The translations under genes were made by a program, and so were the position numbers. A stretch of DNA of 64,000 nt. Source: Nocardia acidivorans NBRC 108247 (GTDB lineage: Bacteria; Actinomycetota; Actinomycetes; Mycobacteriales; Mycobacteriaceae). Below, piece by piece: positions 32,056-39,969 of this stretch (positions are counted from its first letter, which is position 1; every line of letters starts with the position of its first letter). Under the pieces are notes generated by a model, which worked only from the letters and a program-made list of their open reading frames with translations, ran no database searches and had not been told where the DNA came from. The stretch covers positions 124,001 through 188,000 of the forward strand of contig NZ_BDAW01000009.1 of the NCBI RefSeq assembly GCF_001625085.1, in the 5' to 3' direction.

Positions 32056-33486
32056 GTGAATCGGATTCCGGAGTGGCTGCGCCCTTCCCGCTGGGGCTTG
32101 CGCGTCCGGTCCGCGATCGTGGCCGCGCTGGTGGTCGGAGCGGTACTGCTGGCCGCCGCCGGAGCCATGCTGCTACTGCTGCGCGAATCGCTGCTGCGGG
32201 AACTCGACTCCGCCGCCGTCACCCAGATGGACACACTGGCCCCTGAACTCTCGCGGATCTCCGCGCAGCCGATGCCGGACGGTGCGGTGGGTGCGCTACC
32301 CGCCTCGCTGTTCTCCACCGAAGGCTCCATCGACGCGGTCCAGGTGGTCGACGCGCGCGGACGGGTGCTGCGCTCCTCCGACCCGAAAACCACTGTGGCC
32401 CTGCTCGATCCAGCTACGGTCGGCGATCGCGTGGTCGGCCGTGAGCCGGTCCCGGACGAGGATGACGATCTGCGGGTATCCGCCCGATCGGTGGACACGC
32501 CGCAGGGCCGCTACACGGTGATGGTCGCGGTGAGCACCGAACCGGTCGAGCATGCCGTGACCAAGGTGGCGGCACTCGTCGCCGCGGGCGGTCCGATCGT
32601 GGTGGCCGCCGCGGCGGCCGCGACCTATCTGCTGGTCGGCCGTTCCCTGCGCTCGGTGGAGGTGATCCGCCGCCGGGTCACCGGGATCGGCGCGACCGAT
32701 CTGTCCGAACGCGTCCCGGTGCCACCCGCGCGCGATGAGATCGCCCGGCTGGCCGAGACCATGAATGCCATGCTGGCCCGCATCGAGGCCGGTCATCTGG
32801 CGCAACGGCGATTCGTCGGCGACGCTTCGCATGAATTGCGCAGTCCGCTCGCGGCGGTGGGGGCGGCCCTGGAGCTGGCGCGAGACCGACCCGAAATACT
32901 GGACCGGGAGTTGATCGACGGCACCCTGCTGCCGGAGACCGAACGCATGCGGCACCTCATCGAGGATCTGCTCACCCTCGCCGCCGCCGATGAGCACCGG
33001 CTCGAATTGCGCACGGGCGATGTCGATCTGGATGATCTCGCCGATGCGCAGGCCGCGGCGCTGCGTGGCCGGGGCGCGTTCACCATCCGCACCGATATCC
33101 ACCCGACCCGGGTGATCGGCGATCCCGCGAAACTGGCGCGGGCGATCCGCAATATCGCCGACAATGCCGCGGCACATGCGGATTCGAGGATCTCGATCTC
33201 GGTGGGCAAGGATGGCGAGCGGGCCCGCCTGGTCGTTGACGACGACGGCCCGGGTATTCCGGAGGCCGATCGCGGCCGGGTTTTCGGCCGCTTCGTGCGG
33301 TTGGAGCCGGATCGGGCGCGGGCCTCGGGCGGCTCCGGGCTGGGCCTGGCGATTGTCGCGGAATTGGTCGCCGCGCACGGCGGCAGCGTCAGCGTGGCCG
33401 AATCACCGTGGGGTGGAGCCAGATTCGTGATTCTGCTGCCCCTCGGTGGTCCCCGGATCGATCAGCCGGTAGCCGACACCGCGTAG
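32056..33486 (+). CDS. Sensor histidine kinase
   Basis: 476-aa membrane kinase. TM1 is at about residues 20-45 and TM2 at about 170-195, flanking an extracytoplasmic sensor of about 120 residues; HAMP at about 200-245; phosphoacceptor His259 in GDASHELRSPL; N-box IRNIADNAAAHA; DDDGPGIPE; and GGSGLGLAIV. The start is a GTG at 32056. Its partner is surely the response regulator encoded on the opposite strand, whose 3' end overlaps this gene by 84 bp. The signal is unknown. The neighbouring PAP2 phosphatase suggests an envelope-related role, which is weak inference. Confidence 0.93.
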   Translation: MNRIPEWLRPSRWGLRVRSAIVAALVVGAVLLAAAGAMLLLLRESLLRELDSAAVTQMDTLAPELSRISAQPMPDGAVGALPASLFSTEGSIDAVQVVDARGRVLRSSDPKTTVALLDPATVGDRVVGREPVPDEDDDLRVSARSVDTPQGRYTVMVAVSTEPVEHAVTKVAALVAAGGPIVVAAAAAATYLLVGRSLRSVEVIRRRVTGIGATDLSERVPVPPARDEIARLAETMNAMLARIEAGHLAQRRFVGDASHELRSPLAAVGAALELARDRPEILDRELIDGTLLPETERMRHLIEDLLTLAAADEHRLELRTGDVDLDDLADAQAAALRGRGAFTIRTDIHPTRVIGDPAKLARAIRNIADNAAAHADSRISISVGKDGERARLVVDDDGPGIPEADRGRVFGRFVRLEPDRARASGGSGLGLAIVAELVAAHGGSVSVAESPWGGARFVILLPLGGPRIDQPVADTA

Positions 33487-34140
33487 CGTCTCGATACTGC
33501 CCTGCCCGAACGGTGCGTCGATCTTCTTGCGCAGATAGCCGATGTACACCTCGACCACATTCTCCGGGCCCTCGTAGTGCGCATCCCAGACATTGCGCAG
33601 TATCTCGGCCTTGGTGACGGCGATCCCCTTGTGCCGCAGCAGGAATTCCAGCAGCCCGAACTCGCGCGGGGTGAGCGTCAGCTCGGTGCCCGCGCGCCGC
33701 ACGCTGCGCCGCGCCGGATCGAGCACCAGATCGCCCGCCGACAACAGTGCGGGACGCTGTGGTGAGGTGCGGCGCAGCAGCGCGCGCAGGCGCGCGATCA
33801 GCACCACGAACGAGAACGGTTTGGTCAGATAGTCGTCCGCGCCCAGGTCGAGCGCATCGGCCTGTTCGTAGTCGCCATCCTTGGCGGTGAGCATGAGCAC
33901 CGGGGTCGAGACATCGCGGCCGCGCAGACGCCGCAGCACCTCGTATCCGCTCAATTCCGGCAACATGATGTCGAGCACGATCACGTCGAATTCGTCCTCG
34001 ATCGCCCACCACAGCCCCTCGGTGCCGGTGTGTGCGAGCTGCACCACGAAACCCTCCAGCTCCAGCCCGCGCGCGATGGTGCGCGCCAGCCGCTGCTCAT
34101 CCTCGACCACCAGCACTCGCACGGCCCAAGCATGCACCAT
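33403..34140 (-). CDS. OmpR-family response regulator
   Basis: 245-aa two-component regulator. Receiver domain with the acidic pair in LVVEDEQRL, phosphoacceptor Asp57 in VIVLDIMLPELSG, Thr in MLTAKD and Lys in LTKPFSF. The C-terminal winged helix is at about 135-225 (LTPREFGLLEFLLRHKG, VEVYIGYLRKKID, ETLRGVGYRL). About 20 extra residues follow the usual end, and these lie in the overlap with the kinase gene. Start choice among an ATG at 34140, a GTG at 34122 and an ATG at 34158 is open. A regulator convergent with its kinase is unusual. Confidence 0.93.
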   Translation of the reverse strand: MVHAWAVRVLVVEDEQRLARTIARGLELEGFVVQLAHTGTEGLWWAIEDEFDVIVLDIMLPELSGYEVLRRLRGRDVSTPVLMLTAKDGDYEQADALDLGADDYLTKPFSFVVLIARLRALLRRTSPQRPALLSAGDLVLDPARRSVRRAGTELTLTPREFGLLEFLLRHKGIAVTKAEILRNVWDAHYEGPENVVEVYIGYLRKKIDAPFGQGSIETLRGVGYRLIDPGTTEGQQNHESGSTPR

Positions 34141-34265
34141 CGCGGTACACCCGGGCATGATGGTGCAGACCGATTTGTCCCGATCATGGGTCGTAGATCC
34201 GAAAATTCGCGCCGTCCGGCCGGGTTCTCAACCCCTTCTCAGGCAGAACGTGCCATGGTCGAGGT

Positions 34266-34982
34266 ATGCCAGCCGCAGTTACCGCAACGCAAAAGGAGAC
34301 TTCGCTCGTGCCGAAGCGGCCGCGTGTACCGCATCCGGTGCTGCTGAGCACACTGCTGACGCTGGGTGCGATCGTTGTCGTGCTCACGTTCGCGGTGCAG
34401 GTGCATCCGGGTCCGATCGGCCCCGACGCCAGCCTGCTGCGCTGGTTCATCGACCATCGGAGCGGTGCGGCGACCGCATTCGCCAAGGTCATCAGCGAAC
34501 TGGGCGGCACCGCCACCATGACGGTGCTCGGCGTAGCGGCGTGTTCGGCACTGGCCTGGCGAAGGCAGTGGGAGACCGCGGTTTTCGTGGGATTCACCGC
34601 GCTCGGATCGGGTGCGCTGGTGTTCTTCGGCAAACTGCTCATCGGTCGTCCGCGGCCGCCGCTGATCGACCGCATGGTGGTCGAGACGAATTACTCCTAT
34701 CCGTCCGGACATGCGCTGGGATCGGCCGTCGTGGTGGGCGTGGTTGTCGCGGCGGTCTTGCTGCCGCTGCTGCGCGGGGTATGGCGAATGCTGCTGGTGG
34801 CCGTCACCGTCCTGTTCCTGCTGGGTGTCGGGGTGTCCCGGCTGTACCTCGGCGTGCACTGGCCGACCGATATCGTCGCGGGATGGATTTTCGGCGTGCT
34901 GTGGCTGGGCCTGTGCTTCAGCTTCCGGCCGGTGCTCGCCGAGCACGCGCACGCGATGCTGACCAAGGTCACGCCGGACTGA
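34266..34982 (+). CDS. PAP2-superfamily membrane phosphatase
   Basis: 238-aa integral membrane phosphatase with about six helices. The PAP2 catalytic motifs are all present in order: KLLIGRPRP, YPSGHALGS, and SRLYLGVHWPTDIVAG. Such enzymes dephosphorylate lipid phosphates such as phosphatidic acid or undecaprenyl pyrophosphate on the outer face of the membrane. The first ATG at 34266 gives a short hydrophilic N-terminus; one of the following in-frame starts is possible. It is divergent from the response regulator gene, which may control it. Confidence 0.9.
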   Translation: MPAAVTATQKETSLVPKRPRVPHPVLLSTLLTLGAIVVVLTFAVQVHPGPIGPDASLLRWFIDHRSGAATAFAKVISELGGTATMTVLGVAACSALAWRRQWETAVFVGFTALGSGALVFFGKLLIGRPRPPLIDRMVVETNYSYPSGHALGSAVVVGVVVAAVLLPLLRGVWRMLLVAVTVLFLLGVGVSRLYLGVHWPTDIVAGWIFGVLWLGLCFSFRPVLAEHAHAMLTKVTPD

Positions 34983-34994
34983 GCACTCGAATCC

Positions 34995-36236
34995 TCAGGC
35001 GCGCCCCAGCGTGAGGGTCACATTGTGCCCGCCGAAGCCGAACGAATTGCTCAGCGCGTAATCCAGGGTCTGCTCGCGCGGCGCACCGGCGACGATATCC
35101 AGCGGGGTCGCCGCATCACCCTGTTCGAAATTCAGTGTGGGCGGGATGGTTCCACGCTCGAGCGTGCGCAGGGTGAGGATCGCCTCCAGCGCCCCGACCG
35201 CGCCGATCGAATGTCCGAGCGCCGACTTCGGGGCATAGACCGAGGCGTCCGGTGCGACCGCCGCGATGGCATGGGCTTCGGAGGCGTCGCCGATCGGCGT
35301 GGAGGTGGCGTGGGCATTGATGTGCTGAATATCGGTGGCGGCCAACCCCGCCGAGCCGATCGCCTTGCGCATGGCGCGGGCCGCGCCATCGCCGTCGGGT
35401 GCGGTGCCGGTGATGTGATAGCCGTCCGAGGTGATGCCCGCGCCGAGCACCCGCCCGAGAATCCGCGCGCCCCGCGCCCGCGCGTGTTCCTCCGACTCCA
35501 GCACCAGCATGGCTCCGGCCTCGCCGAAGACGAAGCCGTCCCGATCCTTGTCGAAAGGCCGTGAGGCGCGCGCGGGTTCGTCATTGCGGGTGCTCATGGC
35601 GCGCATCATGGCGAAACTCGCGATCGGCACCGCGTCGATATGCCCCTCCACACCGCCCGCGACCACCACATCGACCTCACCGGTGGCGATCAGCCGCCAG
35701 CCGTGCGCAATGGCCTCCGCGCCGGACGCGCACGCCGAAACCGGTGCGTACACCCCGCCTTTCGCGCCGATCTCCAATCCGATGGCGGCGGCCGAACCAT
35801 TGGGCATGACCATGGGCACCGTCATGGGCGGCACCTTGCGATAGCCGCCCGCCCGCATCACATCCACCGCGTGCACGAGCGCGTCACCGCCGCCGAGTCC
35901 GGTGCCGACCGCGACGGCGAGCCGCTCGGTCTCGACCTCGGGAGTTCCGGCCTCCTGCCAGACCCGCCGCCCGAGCACCAGCGCAAGCTGCTGCACGAAC
36001 GACATCCGCCGCTGTTCGATCCGGGTCAGCTGCTCCCCCGGCCGATTGGTCAGGCGGCCGCCGATCCGTACCGGGAGCTGATGCTCGGTCACGAAATCAT
36101 CTGTGAGCGGGGCGATTCCGCTCTCACCCGCCAGCAGTCTGGACCACGTGGTGTCCAGGTCCGGTCCGAGGCAGGTGGTGGCGGCCATGGCCGTGACCAC
36201 GACGCCGCGAGTTTCTGTACCAATTGCTACACCCAT
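34995..36236 (-). CDS. Beta-ketoacyl-ACP synthase (KasA/KasB/FabF type)
   Basis: 413-aa condensing enzyme of fatty acid chain elongation. Catalytic triad: Cys169 in [10 protein letters not shown], His309 in [12 protein letters not shown], and His342 in [10 protein letters not shown], with the C-terminal NSFGFGGHN. The N-terminus [10 protein letters not shown] resembles mycobacterial KasA/KasB (VVVTAVTATT). It stands alone here without other FAS-II genes, so it may be a dedicated synthase for a special lipid. I use the ATG at 36236, although one TetR operator lies in codons 2-7; a GTG about 13 codons later is possible. Likely repressed by the divergent TetR. Confidence 0.92.
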   Translation of the reverse strand: MGVAIGTETRGVVVTAMAATTCLGPDLDTTWSRLLAGESGIAPLTDDFVTEHQLPVRIGGRLTNRPGEQLTRIEQRRMSFVQQLALVLGRRVWQEAGTPEVETERLAVAVGTGLGGGDALVHAVDVMRAGGYRKVPPMTVPMVMPNGSAAAIGLEIGAKGGVYAPVSACASGAEAIAHGWRLIATGEVDVVVAGGVEGHIDAVPIASFAMMRAMSTRNDEPARASRPFDKDRDGFVFGEAGAMLVLESEEHARARGARILGRVLGAGITSDGYHITGTAPDGDGAARAMRKAIGSAGLAATDIQHINAHATSTPIGDASEAHAIAAVAPDASVYAPKSALGHSIGAVGALEAILTLRTLERGTIPPTLNFEQGDAATPLDIVAGAPREQTLDYALSNSFGFGGHNVTLTLGRA

Positions 36237-36267
36237 GCCGACATGGATACCTGTACCGTCCGCTACA
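36216..36267. promoter_or_regulatory. Twin TetR operators between the ketosynthase and TetR genes
   Basis: Two copies of the dyad TGTACC-N4-GCTACA, at 36216-36231 and 36252-36267, spaced 36 bp. Each is a TGTA..TACA palindrome. One lies within the first codons of the ketosynthase, the other 8 bp before the TetR GTG. They should be the binding sites of that TetR protein and repress both genes. Confidence 0.72.
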
Positions 36268-36275
36268 GTCAACCC

Positions 36276-36833
36276 GTGCCCCGCCCCCTCGACCACGCCC
36301 GCCGCGCAGAACTCCTGGAAGGCGTCATTGCCTACATAGCCGACCGCGGCCTGGCCGAACTCTCGCTGCGCCCGCTCGCGGAGTACCTGGGCACCAGCTC
36401 CCGCATGCTCATCCACTATTTCGGCACCAAGGAACAGATGCTGGTGGCGGCCCTCGAGACCCAGCGCCCCGATATCGCCGCCCTCTTCGCGGGCATAGAC
36501 GATCCGGAAGTCCTCAAATCCCGCCTGGGTCAATCCTTCACGTTGAACACCACCGGCACGGCCTCGATCAGCATCCGCGTCCTACTCCAGGTGCTCGGTG
36601 CGGCCACCGTCCCCGGCAGCCCCTTCACCGCCTACGCCACGGACGCGATCGAGGTCCTGATCACCGCCATGACCGAAACCCTCACCCGCATAAACCCTTC
36701 GATCGAGGATCCCGAGGCCGCCGCGACCCTGCTCATCTCCGGTATGCGCGGCGTGATCATGGACTGGTGGATCACCGGCGATACCGGCCGCATCACCCGA
36801 TCGGTCAATCTCCTGGTGAATCAACTCTTCTGA
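36276..36833 (+). CDS. TetR-family regulator
   Basis: 185-aa repressor. N-terminal HTH at about 10-55 ([40 protein letters not shown]) and an all-helical ligand domain ending VNLLVNQLF. The GTG at 36276 places the second operator just upstream; the ATG at 36243 would put that operator inside the gene and is less likely. It is divergent from the ketosynthase and probably senses an acyl chain or related ligand. A 51-bp palindromic repeat lies 27 bp after its stop. Confidence 0.88.
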   Translation: MPRPLDHARRAELLEGVIAYIADRGLAELSLRPLAEYLGTSSRMLIHYFGTKEQMLVAALETQRPDIAALFAGIDDPEVLKSRLGQSFTLNTTGTASISIRVLLQVLGAATVPGSPFTAYATDAIEVLITAMTETLTRINPSIEDPEAAATLLISGMRGVIMDWWITGDTGRITRSVNLLVNQLF

Positions 36834-36860
36834 TTGCCAGAGAGCCCACTCCGACAACGC

Positions 36861-36911
36861 GCATGTAATGGCGCAGGCAAACACCGAGTAGCCCCCTGCG
36901 CCATTACATGC
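36861..36911. repeat. 51-bp palindromic repeat, copy A
   Basis: Terminal arms GCATGTAATGGCGCAGG and its near-complement CCTGCGCCATTACATGC, with a central AACACCGAGTAGCC-like segment. A second copy lies at 41648-41698 in inverted orientation with about 4 mismatches. Both lie 3-7 bp past the stop codon of a leftward gene. A dispersed small repeat, possibly a terminator or REP/MITE-like element; it encodes nothing itself. Confidence 0.85.
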
Positions 36912-36914
36912 ACA

Positions 36915-37445
36915 TCAGAAACCGCGGTGGAGTTCTGCTGCGAGGGTGAGGAGTTCGGGCATATGCGGGCCGTCAGTGGCGGACCGCTCGATGGCCTCGG
37001 CCGGCGGGAGGGTGCGGACTTCCAGAATCTGTTCGGCATCATCGGGATTGGTCGGTGCGCCCGTGAGTCGTACATCGGCCGTGCACCACAGCCACGCCTT
37101 GCACGGATGGGGTTGCCAGGGGCGATAGGGCGCGGGGTGATCGGTGATCGCGTGATGTGCACCGAACCAGTGCAGGGGTCCCACGAGTTCTGCCCCCGCC
37201 TCCTCGCGGAGTTCGCGAATGACGCAGTCGCGCACGGACTCCGATTCCTCGCGGGTACCACCGGGCACCAGCCAGCGGCCGCGACTGTCGCGGCACAGCA
37301 CGATCTCGTCGCCGACGAAGCAGATGACGTGGATATTGGTGACCAGTTCATCGGGCGGAAGCTCGGTGGAGAACTGGACGTCGAGCCCACCCCATTCCCA
37401 GCGAGCGGGAGCGTGCAGCACCGGGTATCGATCGGCGAGTGTCAC
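36915..37445 (-). CDS. NUDIX hydrolase
   Basis: 176-aa NUDIX enzyme. The Nudix box GGTREESESVRDCVIRELRE continuing to EEAG fits GX5EX7REUXEEXGU. The N-terminal part contains a hydrophobic strand VICFVGDEIVLCRDSRGRWL. These enzymes hydrolyse a nucleoside diphosphate linked to another group; which one cannot be told. A copy of the 51-bp repeat starts 3 bp after its stop. The start ATG at 37445 has no strong ribosome site. It diverges from the SRPBCC gene. Confidence 0.88.
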   Translation of the reverse strand: MTLADRYPVLHAPARWEWGGLDVQFSTELPPDELVTNIHVICFVGDEIVLCRDSRGRWLVPGGTREESESVRDCVIRELREEAGAELVGPLHWFGAHHAITDHPAPYRPWQPHPCKAWLWCTADVRLTGAPTNPDDAEQILEVRTLPPAEAIERSATDGPHMPELLTLAAELHRGF

Positions 37446-37525
37446 GGTTCGACCGTAGCTCGAGCTGGGCGTAACCGACTGGGGCCGTGGGAGACCACCC
37501 GGTTCGGGGTCCTCACCCGGACACT

Positions 37526-37539
37526 TAGAACTCGTTTCA
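37526..37539. promoter_or_regulatory. KstR-type motif before the SRPBCC gene
   Basis: TAGAACTCGTTTCA matches the KstR consensus TnnAACnnGTTnnA and overlaps the -35 region of a promoter with a -10-like TATGGT at 37541. One match of this short motif could be chance; the stronger site at 41143 raises the odds. Confidence 0.4.
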
Positions 37540-37552
37540 GTATGGTTCCCCC

Positions 37553-38002
37553 ATGACCCTTGTCATCGATAACAGTGTGGAGATCGACGCACCCGCCGAC
37601 CTGGTGTGGCAGGTGCTCACCGATGTGGCCAAGTACGGCGAGTGGAATCCCTTCGTCCCCTCCTGCCAAACCACCCTCGAACCCGGCACCCCGATCGATA
37701 TGCAGGTGCGACTGCTCGGCTCCAAGCCGCGTCAGCAGCGTGAATTCATTCGGACCCACACTCCGGGCAAGGAATTCAGCTACAACATGAAGCCGGTGCC
37801 GGGTCTGTTGAACAGCCTGCGCCAGCACACTGTGATCCCGCTGGCGGACGGCCGCACCCGCTACACCTCGCACTTCGAACTCAATGGGCCGCTGAGCATT
37901 CTGGTCAGCGCCATTCTCGGCGGTGCGATGCGCAAGGGTTTCGGTGGAATGACGGACGGTTTGAAGCAGCGCTCCGAAGCGCTCGCGGCCGTGCAGGGCT
38001 GA
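37553..38002 (+). CDS. SRPBCC-family protein
   Basis: 149-aa START-like (SRPBCC) fold protein, a hydrophobic-ligand binding cavity used for lipids, polyketides or cyclase reactions. Features: the N-terminal VEIDAPADLVWQVLTDVAKY, the characteristic EWNPFVPS, and the C-terminal helix MRKGFGGMTDGLKQRSEALA. The message is probably leaderless (-10-like TATGGT about 7 bp before the ATG). It diverges from the NUDIX gene and ends just before a strong hairpin. The ligand is unknown; a sterol or steroid is suggested only by the KstR-like motif upstream. Confidence 0.85.
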   Translation: MTLVIDNSVEIDAPADLVWQVLTDVAKYGEWNPFVPSCQTTLEPGTPIDMQVRLLGSKPRQQREFIRTHTPGKEFSYNMKPVPGLLNSLRQHTVIPLADGRTRYTSHFELNGPLSILVSAILGGAMRKGFGGMTDGLKQRSEALAAVQG

Positions 38003-38027
38003 CGAAACCTGTTGCGCGGAAAAGAAA

Positions 38028-38061
38028 AGCGCCTATCCATTGACGGCAATGGATAGGCGCT
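38028..38061. terminator. Bidirectional terminator after the SRPBCC gene
   Basis: Perfect 14-bp stem AGCGCCTATCCATT / AATGGATAGGCGCT with a 6-nt loop, between two convergent stops (38002 and 38069). Confidence 0.85.
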
Positions 38062-38068
38062 GATCGGG

Positions 38069-38293
38069 TCAGGCCTCGAAGGGAATCGTGTTTCCGGCCT
38101 GGTCTCGCTTTCCCTGACCGGCTTCGATCGCGTCCACCAGGTCTTCCACCCTCGACCACCGCAGTGGCGGCCGATCCTCGAGATTTCCGATGGTGTACCA
38201 GGTGTCGGTGTCGCGATACCGAACCAAACCGGCTCCGGTGTCGTCGACGGCGACGTCGAGTGCCCCCGACACCGTCCCTTCCTCCTGGGTCAT
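38069..38293 (-). CDS. Small hypothetical protein
   Basis: 74-aa acidic protein with no recognised domain (WYTIGNLEDRPPLRWSRVED in the middle). It starts 35 bp after the HNH-type gene and is probably in its operon, before a strong terminator. A small partner, such as an immunity or regulatory protein, is possible but not supported by sequence. Confidence 0.65.
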   Translation of the reverse strand: MTQEEGTVSGALDVAVDDTGAGLVRYRDTDTWYTIGNLEDRPPLRWSRVEDLVDAIEAGQGKRDQAGNTIPFEA

Positions 38294-38328
38294 GACGGCT
38301 GCTGCGGCGGGTATCTCGATGACGTCGA

Positions 38329-39105
38329 TTATCTGAACCCTCCTTGTTCAACGCAGTCATCGACTGCGGTACGCAGTGCTGTGCGCTCGTCGGGATCAAC
38401 GGACAGGTTGTATTTTATCTTTATCTGGATGTAGTGATCGATATAGCCACACCGGAAGCTTCCCGGCGGAAGGTAATGCGCGGCATCCTGATCGCCCTTC
38501 GAACGATTCGCCGAGGGATCCGATGCGATGAGATTGATCGCGTCATTGGCGATGTTCCGGCGGGTGTCCTCATCCATTTTGGCAGCGCCCGAGCGCCATG
38601 CTTCGGCCAGCGGAACAATATGCTCGGCGTCCACGCCCGCCGGATCGGTGATGAACTTGTACGGCTTGAGTTTTCCGGTCTTCGGATCCAGGACGCCATA
38701 CTGGTCTTTCCAGCCTCCGTCCTTACCGACTTTCAGCTCACAGGTTTTCGCGTCGAGGGTGACCGCGCCGCTCGCATCGCGCAGCATCATCACATCGCGG
38801 GTCGTGCACTTGCTGTACTGCGCGTACGTCTGACCGAAGCCGTGTGCGGGCGTGTTGTTGTCCCAGTGCGGGAACTTCTCCCGGCTGTATCCGGTCATGG
38901 GGAGTTCGTCCGCGACAGCGAGTTTCGCCACCAGCGCGGCGACTTGTTTACCGTCGGCGGTGGCGGTGGCCGGGGGGTTCTTACCGCCGGTGTCGGTGCC
39001 GTTCTTCTGCTCCAGGAAGACGACGATCACGACCAGCGCGATGGTCAGGAGCAACCCGACCAACGAGGAGAGCCCCTTACGGGACTTGAGGACGGACAGT
39101 TTCAT
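38329..39105 (-). CDS. HNH-family (DUF1524-like) exported protein
   Basis: 258 aa. Basic N-terminus then a transmembrane helix (LSSLVGLLLTIALVVIVVFL, residues 12-31), so it is anchored outside or secreted. The C-terminal half carries DAEHIVPLAEAWRSGA, the HNH/DUF1524 motif in which the histidine and following acidic residues bind metal, and DAINLIASDPSANRSKGDQD, the typical asparagine region. Related proteins are predicted extracellular nucleases. The cysteines in KCTTRD, KTCELK and FRCGYI may form disulfides. Linked to the small gene downstream. Substrate unknown. Confidence 0.85.
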   Translation of the reverse strand: MKLSVLKSRKGLSSLVGLLLTIALVVIVVFLEQKNGTDTGGKNPPATATADGKQVAALVAKLAVADELPMTGYSREKFPHWDNNTPAHGFGQTYAQYSKCTTRDVMMLRDASGAVTLDAKTCELKVGKDGGWKDQYGVLDPKTGKLKPYKFITDPAGVDAEHIVPLAEAWRSGAAKMDEDTRRNIANDAINLIASDPSANRSKGDQDAAHYLPPGSFRCGYIDHYIQIKIKYNLSVDPDERTALRTAVDDCVEQGGFR

Positions 39106-39370
39106 GCCGCACCTGCCGCAAAACCCTGGGGCAGCATCGGTTTCCGGGGGCGCGATAGCTCACTTTGCAACATATCCCGAACACCGTCGCAATCCTCTAC
39201 CCGAAACGGCAAGTCGCACCGGCGGTTCGGAGACACGGGTCACATGGGCAACCCCACAACCGGGGCGTCGGCGGACCTGGCGCTACATACATGGTGCGGC
39301 ACGACAAAGTCGAGAACAACTGAGCCGCAGTCATTCTCGCCGAACACGCCGCGAAGCCACGCGCGAGGTC

Positions 39371-39868
39371 TCAGATTTGATGCAACCAGGCTATGAAAAA
39401 CAGTGCCCCGGCGGCGGAGATGACGACCGCCGCGGGAATGGGCCACCGGGGACCGGTGCGGCCGAGCAGCCGTCGGGTAAGAAGTCGTTGCACCGTGCCG
39501 AAACCCGCCGGCAGCAGCAACCACAGCGGGAGCAGGCCCACCCCGAGCGCGGCGTGTACGGCCCAGGCGCCCGCCAATGTCGGCCCGCCCCAGGAATTTC
39601 GGTAGTCATGCGCCGCGATCAGCGGATACGCGACCCCGCGCACCGCGGCGACCAGCGCCAGGAACAACGCGAACCAGGACAGCAGGGCGGTGACCGCCGC
39701 CAGCACCGTATGCGCGGCGGCCCGCCACGGACCGGGCGAATCGAGTTCGAAGGGTTCGCGGAACACGCGCCTGGTCACCCGGGCACGAACACCGGTGTCG
39801 GCGAACGCGACCGGGAGCGAGAGCAGGCCGTAATACGCGGCCCGAAGCAAGCGCTCGATCCGGGGCAT
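39371..39868 (-). CDS. Hypothetical membrane protein
   Basis: 165 aa with three to four hydrophobic helices, one early (TVLAAVTALLSWFALFLALVA region) and two late (AAVVISAAGALFFIAW at the end). No motif tells its role. The ATG at 39868 (MPRIERLL) is preferred to the longer start at 39913. It is isolated between the HNH gene and the nitronate monooxygenase, with 265 bp of non-coding sequence on its downstream side. Confidence 0.7.
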   Translation of the reverse strand: MPRIERLLRAAYYGLLSLPVAFADTGVRARVTRRVFREPFELDSPGPWRAAAHTVLAAVTALLSWFALFLALVAAVRGVAYPLIAAHDYRNSWGGPTLAGAWAVHAALGVGLLPLWLLLPAGFGTVQRLLTRRLLGRTGPRWPIPAAVVISAAGALFFIAWLHQI

Positions 39869-39969
39869 GAGGACACGGTAATCCGCACCGGACCGAATTC
39901 GTCGCGCCGACAATGCTGCCGGCGCGACAAATTACGGGATTCTCGGTGCAGTCCACGCCCGCTGACGGA

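Noticed and set aside
35025..36242. Plus-strand frames running into the TetR gene from inside the ketosynthase
   Set aside because: They extend the TetR N-terminus with antisense sequence; the GTG or ATG near 36243-36276 fits the family start.
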